64,000 bases of DNA, taken from Streptomyces viridiviolaceus. GTDB lineage: Bacteria > Actinomycetota > Actinomycetes > Streptomycetales > Streptomycetaceae. Of the stretch, positions 25,955 to 34,756 are shown in pieces. Below the pieces are notes generated by a model. That model searched no databases. It was given only the letters and a program-made list of their open reading frames with translations, and was not told the origin of the DNA. The stretch lies in contig NZ_BMWA01000025.1 in NCBI RefSeq assembly GCF_014650995.1, positions 1 through 64,000 of the forward strand, given 5' to 3'. A program made the translations under genes and the position numbers. Within the stretch, counting starts at the first letter, position 1; the number at the start of each line of letters is the position of its first letter.

Positions 25955-26733
25955 GCGAAGACATGGTTTGCCGCAGGCTCGTCGGCCGTACCGCCGTCGT
26001 CACCGGGGCCGGCAGTGGCATCGGCCTCGCCGCCGCCCGCCGGCTCGCCTCCGAGGGCGCGCGCGTCGTCTGCGGCGACGTCGACGAGACGCGCGGCAAG
26101 GCCGCGGCCGAGGAGGTCGGCGGCACCTTCGTGAAGGCCGACGTCACCGACCCCGAGCAGGTGGAGGCGCTGTTCAGGACGGCGTACGACACCTACGGCA
26201 GCGTCGACGTCGCCTTCAACAACGCCGGCATCTCCCCGCCCGACGACGACTCCATCCTGGAGACAGGTCTGGAGGCGTGGAAGCGCGTCCAGGAGGTCAA
26301 CCTCACGTCCGTGTACCTGTGCTGCAAGGCGGCCATCCCCTACATGCGGCGCCAGGGCAGGGGCTCGATCATCAACACGGCGTCGTTCGTGGCGAGGATG
26401 GGCGCCGCCACGAGCCAGATCTCGTACACGGCCTCCAAGGGCGGCGTCCTCGCGATGTCCCGTGAACTGGGCGTGCAGTTCGCCCGGGAGGGCATCCGGG
26501 TCAACGCCCTGTGCCCCGGCCCGGTCAACACCCCGCTCCTGCAGGAGCTGTTCGCCAAGGACCCCGAGCGTGCTGCGCGCCGCCTGGTGCACATTCCGGT
26601 CGGCCGCTTCGCCGAGGCCGAGGAGATCGCCGCCGCCGTCGCCTTCCTGGCCAGCGACGACTCCTCGTTCGTCAACGCGACCGACTTCCTGGTGGACGGC
26701 GGGATTTCGGGGGCGTACGTCACACCCCTGTAG
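25951..26733 (+). CDS. short-chain dehydrogenase/reductase
   Basis: A 260-residue classical SDR. The cofactor motif TGAGSGIG is at 18-25, NNAG near 90, and the catalytic Tyr159-x3-Lys163 (YTASK) is intact. The C-terminus VDGGISGAYVTPL is standard. Its GTG overlaps the aldehyde dehydrogenase stop by four bases. In a gamma-glutamylethanolamide route it could oxidise the terminal alcohol to the aldehyde used by the ALDH, but the order of chemistry is inferred. The start residues MSEDMVCRRL make ATG at codon 5 an alternative. Confidence 0.88.
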   Translation: MSEDMVCRRLVGRTAVVTGAGSGIGLAAARRLASEGARVVCGDVDETRGKAAAEEVGGTFVKADVTDPEQVEALFRTAYDTYGSVDVAFNNAGISPPDDDSILETGLEAWKRVQEVNLTSVYLCCKAAIPYMRRQGRGSIINTASFVARMGAATSQISYTASKGGVLAMSRELGVQFAREGIRVNALCPGPVNTPLLQELFAKDPERAARRLVHIPVGRFAEAEEIAAAVAFLASDDSSFVNATDFLVDGGISGAYVTPL

Positions 26734-26742
26734 GCGGCGTCC

Positions 26743-26748
26743 TACAGT
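26743..26748 (+). promoter_or_regulatory. -10-like box of the DUF2510 gene (leaderless candidate)
   Basis: TACAGT ends 6 bases before ATG 26755. GTCACA at 26719-26724 would be a weak -35 at 18 bases. No Shine-Dalgarno sequence separates the box from the ATG. Confidence 0.3.
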
Positions 26749-26754
26749 GCCCGC

Positions 26755-27732
26755 ATGAGCATGACGCCACCGCCCGGCTGGTACCGCGACCCGTCGGCCC
26801 CGCACCAGGAACGCTGGTGGGACGGCACGGCCTGGACCGAGCACCGGCGCCTGCCCGAGGCCCCGGTGCCGCCCGTGCCGCAGCCCGCGCAGCTCTCGCG
26901 GCCGACCGTGCCGCTGTTCACGGACGGCGGCCCGGGGCAGCGCCGGCCGGCCGGCGGCACCGGTCGGGGCAAGGCCGTCGCCCTCACCACCGCCGCGGCC
27001 GTCCTGGTCGCGGCGATCGTCACCGGCGTCCTCGTCCTCGGCGACGAGAGCGGCGGTCCGGAGGCACAGACCCCGCCCGCCCCGACGACCTCCGCCGCCC
27101 CGGCACCGACGAGCGAGGAGCCCACCCCCTCGCCGACCGCTTCCCAGCCCTCCGCCGACGACCCGGCCGTCGTCGAGGACCAGCTCAACGGCATCACCTT
27201 CCCGCTGCCGGACGGCTGGGTCAGGCCGCAGTACGTCACCGAGGACGACGTCATGATGACCACGGACGGGACCTACGACTGCCCCGGCGACGGCGGAGTC
27301 TGCCGGCACGGCCTCGTCATCTCCCGCACGGTCACGGCCAACGACGAGACCTCCCCGGAGGCGCTCGCCAAGGAGGACATCCAGGACGCGGCCGACGACG
27401 CCTACGACCGCGACCTGGTCGGCCGGAAACCGTTCGGCGGCATCGAGTCCCACGCACTCGTCAAGTCCGGGCCGGTCGGGGTCGCCGGACGCGCCGGGTA
27501 CTTCGTGCGCTGGCGCGTGCGGACGGCCGAGGGCCCGGGCGGGTACGTGCAGTCGATGGTGTTCCCGTCCACCGTCGGCACCGAGTCCCCGATCCTCGTC
27601 CGCTACGTCTTCGACGCCGGCGAGGACGGACCGCCGCTCGCCGACATGGACACCATCACCAAGGGCATCCGGCCGGCCGGCGACGCGGGCACGGGCGGCG
27701 GCGTGGGCAGCAGCATCGGCCCGACGCGGTGA
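26755..27732 (+). CDS. DUF2510 membrane protein with extracytoplasmic domain
   Basis: A 325-residue protein. Residues 6-38 are a DUF2510 domain (PPGWYRDPSAPHQERWWDG, aromatic-rich). A transmembrane helix follows at about 74-97 (ALTTAAAVLVAAIVTGVLVL), then a Thr/Ser/Pro/Ala-rich linker (about 103-135) and an external globular domain. Two Cys flank GDGGV (about 178-183) and may form a disulfide. DUF2510 often marks membrane proteins of unknown role in actinobacteria. It follows the SDR by 21 bases but seems to have its own -10 box. Confidence 0.8.
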   Translation: MSMTPPPGWYRDPSAPHQERWWDGTAWTEHRRLPEAPVPPVPQPAQLSRPTVPLFTDGGPGQRRPAGGTGRGKAVALTTAAAVLVAAIVTGVLVLGDESGGPEAQTPPAPTTSAAPAPTSEEPTPSPTASQPSADDPAVVEDQLNGITFPLPDGWVRPQYVTEDDVMMTTDGTYDCPGDGGVCRHGLVISRTVTANDETSPEALAKEDIQDAADDAYDRDLVGRKPFGGIESHALVKSGPVGVAGRAGYFVRWRVRTAEGPGGYVQSMVFPSTVGTESPILVRYVFDAGEDGPPLADMDTITKGIRPAGDAGTGGGVGSSIGPTR

Positions 27733-27754
27733 GCGGCCGGCGGCCGGCGGGCGG

Positions 27755-28957
27755 CTAGAGGAAGGTGCGGCCCTCACCGCGGTACGTCGGCACCGTCGCC
27801 GTCACCGCGTCCCCCTCCACCAGGTGCAGCGCGTCGAACCGCTCGCACACCTCGCCGGCCTTGGCGTGCCGGAACCACACCTTGTCGCCGATCAGCAGGT
27901 CGTCGGCGGGTGAGCCGAGCAGCGGCGTCTGCACCTCACCGGCGCCCTCCTGCGGGTCGTAGCGCAGCCCCTCGGGCAGATACGGCACCGGCAGCCGGTC
28001 GGCCCCGGCCGCACCCGAGGCGGGGTAGCCCCCGCCGAGGACCGTCACGGCCCCCACCCCGGGGCGCCGCACGACGGGCTGGGCGAACAGCGCCGCCGGA
28101 CGGCCGCGGAACGACGTGTAGTTGTCGAACAGCCGCGGCAGGTACAGCCCGGACCCGGCGGCGATCTCCGTGACCGCGTCCTCCGCGGCGGTGTGCTGCA
28201 CACTGCCCGTGCCGCCGCCGTTGACGAACTCCAGGTCCGGCACCACGGCCCGGACCGCCCGCACCACCGCCGCGCGCCGCTCGGCCAGTTCACGGCGGGC
28301 GGCGGCCTGCATCAGCCGGATCGCCCGCGACCGCACCGGCCGTCCCGCCACCGCGTCCCCGACCCCGGCGACATGCCCCTCGTACGCCATCAGACCCACG
28401 ACCTCGAACCCCGGCCGCCGGGCCACCGCGCGGGCCAGATCGGCGACCTCGGCGGGGGAGTGAAGCGGCGAGCGGCGGGCCCCGACGCGCACCCGGCCGC
28501 CGAGCAGCCTGAGGGACGTGTCCAACTCCAGGCAGACCCTGACCACTTCACGACCGCCGTCCCGTGCCTCGTCGATGAGCCGGAGCTGCGCCGGGTCGTC
28601 GACCATCACGGTCACGGCGGTGGCGAGCTTCGGGTCGGCGGTCAGCTCCGCGTACCCGGCGCGGTCCGCCGACGGATAGGCGAGCAGCACGTCATCGAAA
28701 CCGGAGCGCGCCAGCCACAGGGACTCGGCCAGGGTGAACGACATGACACCCGCGAAACCGTCCCGGGCGAGGGCCCGTTCCAGCAGGGCGCGGCAGCGCA
28801 CGGACTTGCTGGCGACCCGGACCGGCTTCCCGCCGGCCCGGCGGACCAGGTCGTCCGCGTTGGCGTCGAATGCCTCGAGGTCCACGATCGCGACGGGGGC
28901 GTCCAGATGGGCGGTGGCCCGGTCGTAACGGGCCCGGTCGGCGGCGCGCGCAGTCAT
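27755..28957 (-). CDS. PLP-dependent D-threonine aldolase/D-serine dehydratase-like protein
   Basis: A 400-residue fold-type III PLP enzyme with an alanine-racemase-like N-terminal barrel. Lys51 in VRVASKS is the likely Schiff-base lysine. The C-terminal domain carries the HAKAGEVC pair of His and Cys typical of the zinc site in D-serine dehydratase-like proteins. GTGSVQHT and GSGLYLPRLFD hold the phosphate-binding region. It would cleave or deaminate a D-amino acid; the substrate is not fixed. ATG 28957 (MTARAADRA) is chosen. The gene is convergent with the DUF2510 gene. Confidence 0.85.
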   Translation of the reverse strand: MTARAADRARYDRATAHLDAPVAIVDLEAFDANADDLVRRAGGKPVRVASKSVRCRALLERALARDGFAGVMSFTLAESLWLARSGFDDVLLAYPSADRAGYAELTADPKLATAVTVMVDDPAQLRLIDEARDGGREVVRVCLELDTSLRLLGGRVRVGARRSPLHSPAEVADLARAVARRPGFEVVGLMAYEGHVAGVGDAVAGRPVRSRAIRLMQAAARRELAERRAAVVRAVRAVVPDLEFVNGGGTGSVQHTAAEDAVTEIAAGSGLYLPRLFDNYTSFRGRPAALFAQPVVRRPGVGAVTVLGGGYPASGAAGADRLPVPYLPEGLRYDPQEGAGEVQTPLLGSPADDLLIGDKVWFRHAKAGEVCERFDALHLVEGDAVTATVPTYRGEGRTFL

Positions 28958-29235
28958 GAACGAAGCCTGCCAGACAGGATTACCGCAGGGTAGGGGGACG
29001 TTCCGGGCCAATGCCCCGGGCACGTGGACTGGTTCCCCTCCGGGCGGGGGCACGCCGTAGAGTGACGCGCACGCACGGCGGAACGGCTCGGCGTCAGGGC
29101 CCGAGGTCCGCGCTGGGATGGCGGTCCGTCCGTGCGGGTATGCGTGCCCGGGACGGCCAGTCCGCACCGGGCCCGGGCAGGAGAACACCGGCCCGCGTCC
29201 AAGGAACGGCCCGGGCACGAGGAAACGGGGGGTGC
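28958..29235. other. divergent intergenic region
   Basis: About 280 bases between the PLP enzyme and the proline-rich protein genes. TAGAGT at 29058-29063 could be a -10 box for the rightward gene, but the only -35-like hexamer (TTCCCC, 29033) is poorly spaced. No small gene was recognised. Confidence 0.35.
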
Positions 29236-31380
29236 ATGAGCACGGAAGCGCGCCGCACCTCCTTCCCACCGCGCCCGGAGACGCCACCCCACACCGACGT
29301 ACCCCCGCAGCCCGCCACGTCGCCGACTACGGCTACCCCGCCCCACCCCGCCCCCTCGCCGGGCCCGGCCGCGCCACCGCGCCCCGCTGCGTCCCCCCGG
29401 GCGGACCTGCCGTCCCGCACCGACCCCTCGCCGGGCCCGGCCGCGCCACCGCACGCCGATTCGCCGTCGTATCCGGAGACCCCGCCGCGCCCTGTCACGT
29501 CGCCCAGGGTGGATCTTCCGTCCCGCTCCGATGTCTCATCGGGTGCGGCTGCGTCGCCGCGTGGCGGTGCGGCGTCGGGTCCGGAGTCCCTGCGGGGGAT
29601 GGTCACGTCGCCCGGGGTGGATCTTCCGTCCTGCTCCGATGTCTCATCGGGTGCGGCTGCGTCGCCGCGTGGCGGTGCGGCGGCGGGTCCGGAGTCCCTG
29701 CGGCGGCCGGTCACGTCCCCCGGGGCGGATCTTCCGTCCCGCCCCGACACCTCGCCGCGCGCGGATGCGCCGATGGTGCCCGACGCCCTGCGGCGTCCCG
29801 GCACGCCTGCCCACCCCGGCGTTCCGCCGCGTCCCGCCGGGAGCCCGCGGTCGGTCGAGTCGGCGGCGGGCACCGGTGAGCCGGGCCCGCGAGGGGAGTC
29901 CGCGCCAAATTCCTCTGAGCGGTGGGGCGCCGAATCCCACGACGGCGGTGCGGGGCGGCCGAGCGGCCCGTGCCGGGACGCCTCCGGCGGACCTGCCGAC
30001 CGCGAGGGGGATGCGCCCTCGGACAACGGCCACGGCCCTTCGGCTCCGGACGACGGCCCCGGCACCGGCGCGTCCGGCCCCCCGTCCGCTTCCCGGGCCG
30101 CCCGGGGCCCCTACCCGACCCTCAGGCCCGTCGCCTCCACGCCCCCGCCGCCGCGCGCCTCGGCCCGTTTCCCGGACGCGCCGCCGGCCCTCGGTGCCGA
30201 GGAACGGCGTGACGGTGGTGCGGCGTCCGTGCGGGGAGGTCGTGGCGCCGGTGCCGAGAGCCCGCCGCGCGCCTCGGCCCGTTTCCCGGACGCGCCGCCG
30301 GCCCTCGGTGCCGAGGGGCCGCGTGACAGCGGCGCCCGTTTCCCGGACGTGCCGCCGGCCCGCGGTGCCGAGGGGGCGCGCGACAGCGGTACGGCGGAGA
30401 CCCCGTCGGAGACGACCACCCGCCTGCGCCCGATCCCCGCGCAGCCGGCGCCCGAGCCGACGGGCACCCCGGCGCCCGTTCCCTCCGCGCCCGACCCCGC
30501 CCTGTCCTGGAACACCCCGGCGGCGTCCACCGGACGGCCCTTCGTGTCGCTCGGTGAGCCCGAGGGGTACGACGAGCACGCCCGCCCGCGCCCGCTGGGG
30601 GGCCGCCTGCGGCCCCAGGCCCTCGCCGCGGCCGTCTGCCTCGTGCTCGGACTCGGCCTCGTCACCGGCGCCGTCACGGGGAGCTGGCTCGCCGGCGACT
30701 CCGAGGACGGCGACGCGCGCGGCGTGTACACCGCGGCCGGGGACCTGTGGCACAGCATGCCGGTCGACCGGCTCTTCCCGCCCACCGTGCGGGGCCGGGG
30801 CGCCGGACCCGGCGGCGCCGACCGCACCTGGACCCGGATCGCCGTCGCCCCGGACAGCGGCTGCGAGGGCGCCTTCGACCCGCTGCTGCGCAAGGCGCTC
30901 GACCCGGTCGGCTGCCGGCGCCTGCTGCGCGCCACCTACACCGACGCCACCCAGAGCCACGTCACCACCGTCGGCCTGCTCTTCGTCAAGGCCGACGCCG
31001 CCGCCATGACCGCGCTGGCCGACCGGTTCGAGAAGGAGGGCCTGGCCCGCCGCACCGACCTCATGCCGCTGCCGTACGCCGCGCAGGACACCGCCGCCGC
31101 CGGCTTCGGCGCACGGCAGCGTGCCTCGTGGACGGTCTCGGTCCTCACCGACGCCCCCGTCGTCGTCTACGCCGTCTCCGGCTGGGCCGACGGCCGGACC
31201 GTCGACGAGCCCCAGTCCGCCGAGGAGGCCATGGAGCCGGACGCCACGACGGCCCCCGCCCAGGCCGGCCTCGGCCACGAGGCGCAGGGCCTCGCCGACC
31301 GCGTCGAACGCGCCCTGCGCAAGAACGTCGGCCCGGCCGAGGAACAGTCCGGGGAACAGTCCACGGAGCAGCCGTCATGA
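29236..31380 (+). CDS. repeat-rich proline-rich membrane protein with extracellular domain, partner of a mycosin
   Basis: A 714-residue protein. The first about 450 residues are Pro/Ser/Ala/Arg-rich, disordered and built partly of tandem repeats (36-residue units near residues 87-158, then three shorter ones with RFPDAPPA). A transmembrane helix lies at about 456-478 (LAAAVCLVLGLGLVTG). A compact extracellular domain (about 485-690) contains VAPDSGCEG and DPVGCRRLL, whose two Cys may form a disulfide. ATG 29236 follows GGGGGG. Its stop overlaps the mycosin-like protease gene in ATGA, so the two are coupled. No homologous family could be named. A substrate or regulator of the protease is possible. 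Confidence 0.75.
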   Translation: MSTEARRTSFPPRPETPPHTDVPPQPATSPTTATPPHPAPSPGPAAPPRPAASPRADLPSRTDPSPGPAAPPHADSPSYPETPPRPVTSPRVDLPSRSDVSSGAAASPRGGAASGPESLRGMVTSPGVDLPSCSDVSSGAAASPRGGAAAGPESLRRPVTSPGADLPSRPDTSPRADAPMVPDALRRPGTPAHPGVPPRPAGSPRSVESAAGTGEPGPRGESAPNSSERWGAESHDGGAGRPSGPCRDASGGPADREGDAPSDNGHGPSAPDDGPGTGASGPPSASRAARGPYPTLRPVASTPPPPRASARFPDAPPALGAEERRDGGAASVRGGRGAGAESPPRASARFPDAPPALGAEGPRDSGARFPDVPPARGAEGARDSGTAETPSETTTRLRPIPAQPAPEPTGTPAPVPSAPDPALSWNTPAASTGRPFVSLGEPEGYDEHARPRPLGGRLRPQALAAAVCLVLGLGLVTGAVTGSWLAGDSEDGDARGVYTAAGDLWHSMPVDRLFPPTVRGRGAGPGGADRTWTRIAVAPDSGCEGAFDPLLRKALDPVGCRRLLRATYTDATQSHVTTVGLLFVKADAAAMTALADRFEKEGLARRTDLMPLPYAAQDTAAAGFGARQRASWTVSVLTDAPVVVYAVSGWADGRTVDEPQSAEEAMEPDATTAPAQAGLGHEAQGLADRVERALRKNVGPAEEQSGEQSTEQPS
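29494..29703. repeat. in-frame 102-bp direct repeat (108-bp period)
   Basis: Two near-identical 102-bp copies at 29494-29595 and 29602-29703 encode the peptides SRSDVSSGAAASPRGGAASG and SCSDVSSGAAASPRGGAAAG with flanks. A third diverged copy starts at 29710. The period is a multiple of three, so copy number could change without a frameshift. Confidence 0.85.
30151..30373. repeat. in-frame 52-bp repeats in the proline-rich gene
   Basis: Two 52-bp copies at 30151-30202 and 30265-30316 (period 114) and a shorter third at 30335-30373 encode RASARFPDAPPALGAE and the variant ARFPDVPPARGAE. Confidence 0.8.
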
Positions 31381-32552
31381 ACGCCGTCCGCACCCGCCGC
31401 GCCGGAGCCCTGAGCCTCCTCGTCGCCGGCGCCCTCCTGGTCCCGCCGGCCACCGCGCACGCCGACGGCATACGCGCCAAGCAGTGGGCCCTCGACGCCA
31501 TGCACACCCAGGAGGCCTGGCGCACCACCAAGGGCGCGGGCGTCACCGTCGCCGTCCTGGACACCGGCGTCGAGGCCGACCACCCCGACCTCACCGGCAA
31601 CGTCCTCACGGGCAAGGACCTGGTCGGCTTCGGCGCGAGCGAGGGCGACCGCGCCTGGGCCCGGCACGGCACCGCCATGGCCGGCATCATCGCCGGCCAC
31701 GGACACGGCCCGGGCGACGCCGACGGCGTCATGGGCATCGCCCCCGAGGCGAAGATCCTCCCCGTCCGGGTCATCCTGGAGGACGGCGACCCGTCCCGCG
31801 CCAAGGCCCGCAAGACCCGCGGCAACGCCCTGGCCGAGGGCATCCGCTGGGCCGCCGACCACGGCGCCGACGTCATCAACCTCTCCCTCGGCGACGACTC
31901 CGCCTCCGCCCACCCCGAACCCACCGAGGACGCGGCCATCCAGTACGCCCTGAAGAAGGGCGCGGTGGTCGTCGCCTCCGCGGGCAACGGCGGCGAGAAG
32001 GGCGACCACATCTCCTACCCGGCCGCCTACCCGGGCGTCGTCGCCGCGACCGCCGTCGACCGCTACGGCACCCGCGCCTCCTTCTCCACCCGCCGTTGGT
32101 ACGCCACGGTCAGCGCCCCCGGCGTCGACGTGATCATCGCCGATCCCGACCACCGGTACTACGAGGGCTGGGGCACCAGCGCCGCCGCCGCCTTCGTCTC
32201 CGGCGCCGCCGCCCTCGTCAGGGCCGCCCACCCCGGCCTCACCCCGGCCCAGGTCAAGAGGCTCCTGGAGGACACCGCCCGCAACGCCCCCGACGGCGGA
32301 CGCGACGACTCCCGCGGCTTCGGGTTCGTCGACCCCGCCGCCGCCATCGAGGCGGCCGGCCGGCTGAAGCCGGAGGGCCTGAAGTCCGCGGCGTACGGCG
32401 AGAAGTACTTCGGCTCCGGTCCCGACGCCGCAGCCCCGGGCGCCGACACCTCGGCCTGGGCGGCGCCCCTGGCGGGCAGCGCGGGCGGCGTCCTGATGGT
32501 CGCGGCCGTCGTCCTGTGGCGGGGCCGCCGCGAACGCTACGACGACTTCTGA
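31377..32552 (+). CDS. secreted, membrane-anchored subtilisin-like serine protease (mycosin-like, S8)
   Basis: A 391-residue S8 protease. A signal peptide (about 1-29, ALSLLVAGALLVPPATAHA) precedes the catalytic domain with Asp62 (VLDTG), His97 (RHGTAMAG) and Ser268 (GTSAAAA). A C-terminal membrane anchor (about 362-382) ends in a short basic tail. This signal-protease-anchor layout matches mycosins of type VII secretion systems. However, no EccB/C/D/E or Esx genes are in the window, so it is an orphan here. It is coupled by ATGA to the upstream proline-rich protein gene. Confidence 0.88.
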   Translation: MNAVRTRRAGALSLLVAGALLVPPATAHADGIRAKQWALDAMHTQEAWRTTKGAGVTVAVLDTGVEADHPDLTGNVLTGKDLVGFGASEGDRAWARHGTAMAGIIAGHGHGPGDADGVMGIAPEAKILPVRVILEDGDPSRAKARKTRGNALAEGIRWAADHGADVINLSLGDDSASAHPEPTEDAAIQYALKKGAVVVASAGNGGEKGDHISYPAAYPGVVAATAVDRYGTRASFSTRRWYATVSAPGVDVIIADPDHRYYEGWGTSAAAAFVSGAAALVRAAHPGLTPAQVKRLLEDTARNAPDGGRDDSRGFGFVDPAAAIEAAGRLKPEGLKSAAYGEKYFGSGPDAAAPGADTSAWAAPLAGSAGGVLMVAAVVLWRGRRERYDDF

Positions 32553-33499
32553 GCCCCCACCGCGCCGACCGCCCCGTCCTCCCCGGCGAACACGGACACC
32601 GCCGCCCTCGCCGCGGCCTCGGCCAGCGAGATCCCCGCCGCCTGGGTGGCACTGCCCCGCGACAGCACCGCCACCAGGTACGCGTGACCGCCCGCCGGCA
32701 CCCGCCCGATGCTGTTCACCACCCACAGCCCGGTGGTGCTGCGCCGCAGCCAGCCGTTCTTCAGCGCCCAGCCCGCACCGTCGGCCGCCGCCGACACGCC
32801 CCACCGCTGACCCTCGGCGATCCGCCCCATGAGCCCCCGCAGATACGCCCGCGAGGACTCGCTCAGCTCCGATCCGTCCGCCCCGAAGACCTGCCGCAGG
32901 AGCGTCAGCTGGTCGGCGGCCGTGGTCTGCGTCAGCCCCCACAGGGCACCGTCGCCGCCCTCGGTCCGCGTGAGCCCGAAGCGCTCGTTGGCGGCATCCA
33001 GCCCGTCCGCCGTCCCGATCGTCCGCCACAGCGCCGACGCGGAGTCGTTGTCACTTTCCTCGATCATGGCGACGGCGTACGACTTCTCCACGGCGGTCAG
33101 CGTCCGCCCCGCGTCCTGCGCCTGGAGCAGCAGTGCCGCCAGGATGTCGACCTTGACGATGCTCGCCGTGTCGAAGACGCCTTCGCCGTACGAGGCGCTG
33201 TCGCCGGACACCGGGTCCAGCACCGCCACCGACACCTCGGCGCCCGCCGCCACGGTCACCGACGCCATGGCGTCGGACAGCAGCGCGTCGCGGTCCACCA
33301 CCGACTCCACCGATGCCTCCCCGCCCACGGGTGCCGAGGCCGACGACGATACCGACACCGGGTCCGGACCCGGGTGCGCGTGCCCGCGTACGTACACGGC
33401 CCCGACGACCAGGGCGCCCACGACGGCGAACACGATCAGGGCGGCCCGCACCGGCGCGCGCCGCCTCCGGGACCCGGGCCGGGCTCTGGGGGACTCCAT
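32537..33499 (-). CDS. membrane-anchored class A beta-lactamase-like serine hydrolase
   Basis: A 320-residue protein with an N-terminal basic stretch and a transmembrane helix (about 19-38). The hydrolase domain has Ser113-x-x-Lys116 (SIVK), Ser149-Asp-Asn (SDN) and KNG in place of the KTG triad, the order seen in class A beta-lactamases and related serine hydrolases. The glutamate of the omega loop is not obvious, so real beta-lactamase activity is uncertain and a peptidoglycan-related role is possible. The 3' end overlaps the mycosin gene by 16 bases. Confidence 0.82.
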   Translation of the reverse strand: MESPRARPGSRRRRAPVRAALIVFAVVGALVVGAVYVRGHAHPGPDPVSVSSSASAPVGGEASVESVVDRDALLSDAMASVTVAAGAEVSVAVLDPVSGDSASYGEGVFDTASIVKVDILAALLLQAQDAGRTLTAVEKSYAVAMIEESDNDSASALWRTIGTADGLDAANERFGLTRTEGGDGALWGLTQTTAADQLTLLRQVFGADGSELSESSRAYLRGLMGRIAEGQRWGVSAAADGAGWALKNGWLRRSTTGLWVVNSIGRVPAGGHAYLVAVLSRGSATQAAGISLAEAAARAAVSVFAGEDGAVGAVGAQKSS

Positions 33500-33602
33500 G
33501 CCCGCGATGCTTCTGGAGGTGGCTGTGCGGTCCGTGGGGCCAGGGTCAAACGCCGGTCAGAGAACCCTGAGAGGCCGGTGAGGACCGTCGCCCGCCCCCC
33601 GA

Positions 33603-33608
33603 TAGGGT
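33603..33608 (+). promoter_or_regulatory. -10-like box of the SseB-family gene (leaderless candidate)
   Basis: TAGGGT ends 7 bases before GTG 33616 with no ribosome-binding site between. No good -35 is seen. Confidence 0.3.
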
Positions 33609-33615
33609 CGAGTCC

Positions 33616-34347
33616 GTGGCGAACAAGAACATTCCCGACTCCGGTTTCTCCGACGACGACGGCTCCGCCGACCCCCGGCTGAGCGCGGCGCTCGCGGCCT
33701 GGGCCGAGGACCGCACCGCCATCGCGCCGGTCCTGCGGGCGCTGAAGGGCGCCCGGCTGCTCGTGCCCGTCGTGGCCGTGCTCGGCGAGGTCGAGGAGGA
33801 CGAGAACGGACTGCGCCGCGAGAAGACCAGCGACATGGCCGTACCCACGCTCAAGGCCGGCGAGCGCACCGCGCTGCCCGCCTTCACGTCCACCGACTCG
33901 CTCGCCCGCTGGGACCCCCGGGCCCGCCCCGTGGCCGTGCCCCTGCACCAGGCGCTGCAGGCGGCCGCGCACGAGAAGGCGGACACGGTCGTGCTGGACA
34001 TGGCCGGACCGGTGCCGTTCGAACTGACCGGAGCGGCGCTGCTGGCGCTGGCCGAGGGCCGTACGACGACCGATCCGCTCGCCGACCCGGCCGTCGTCGA
34101 GGCCGTGCGCGCTGCCGTGGCCGCCGAGCCCGCCGTGCTCCGCGCCCACCTCGGGCCCGGACAGGCCGACGGCACGCTGGCCCTCGTCCTCGACCCCGCC
34201 GCGGCTCCGGCCGAGGCCGCCCGCGCCGTCGCCGGACGGCTGGCCGCCGACGAGACGCTGAGGGCCCGCCTGGTGCGCGGCCTCGACCTGGCACTGCTGC
34301 CGGCCGGGACGACGCCTCCCGGCGAGCCCTTGTACGTGAAGGAGTAG
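33616..34347 (+). CDS. SseB-family protein
   Basis: A 243-residue cytoplasmic protein with the SseB N-terminal domain (about 20-130), including LKGARLLVPVVAVLGE and TVVLDMAGPVPFELTGAALLALAEG. The C-terminal third is Ala/Asp-rich. The family takes its name from a secretion-related protein, but in streptomycetes its function is unknown. The GTG start is preceded by a -10-like box. The gene is convergent with a DUF1844 gene, with only four bases between stops. Confidence 0.78.
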   Translation: MANKNIPDSGFSDDDGSADPRLSAALAAWAEDRTAIAPVLRALKGARLLVPVVAVLGEVEEDENGLRREKTSDMAVPTLKAGERTALPAFTSTDSLARWDPRARPVAVPLHQALQAAAHEKADTVVLDMAGPVPFELTGAALLALAEGRTTTDPLADPAVVEAVRAAVAAEPAVLRAHLGPGQADGTLALVLDPAAAPAEAARAVAGRLAADETLRARLVRGLDLALLPAGTTPPGEPLYVKE

Positions 34348-34351
34348 CGGT

Positions 34352-34708
34352 CTAGCCGTAGACGGGGCCGGTGTACTTCTCGCCCGGCCCCTGCCCCGGC
34401 TCGTCCGGGACGAGCGACGCCTCGCGGAAGGCCAGCTGGAGCGACTTCAGGCCGTCGCGCAGCGGCGCGGCGTGGAAGGAGCTGATCTCGGTCGTGCTCG
34501 CGTCCAGCAGACCGGCCAGGGCGTGCACCAGCTTGCGGGCCTCGTCGAGGTCCTTGTGCGCCTCCCCCTCCTCGGTCAGTCCGAGCTTCACGGCGGCGGC
34601 GCTCATCAGGTTGACGGCGACCGTCACGATCACCTCGACCGCCGGGACCTCGGCGATGTCGCGGGTCATGGCGTCGAAGTCGGGCGTCTCAGGAGGGGTG
34701 TCACTCAT
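34352..34708 (-). CDS. DUF1844 protein
   Basis: A 118-residue mostly helical protein of the DUF1844 family, with the hallmark segment VEVIVTVAVNLMSAAAVKLG (about 26-45) and an amphipathic helix LDEARKLVHALAGLLDAST. It lies divergent from infC, as in other streptomycetes. No catalytic residues are recognised. ATG 34708 (MSDTPPE) is preferred over the ATG three codons upstream. Confidence 0.85.
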   Translation of the reverse strand: MSDTPPETPDFDAMTRDIAEVPAVEVIVTVAVNLMSAAAVKLGLTEEGEAHKDLDEARKLVHALAGLLDASTTEISSFHAAPLRDGLKSLQLAFREASLVPDEPGQGPGEKYTGPVYG

Positions 34709-34756
34709 GCCGCACACGATAGGCGCAGGGCGGCCGCCGGCCGTACTCAGTCTCGG

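Noticed and set aside
29531..31009. 492-codon plus-strand frame overlapping the proline-rich gene
   Set aside because: Arg/Pro-rich translation with no domain. The alternative frame ends in a membrane helix and extracellular domain and is coupled to the mycosin gene.
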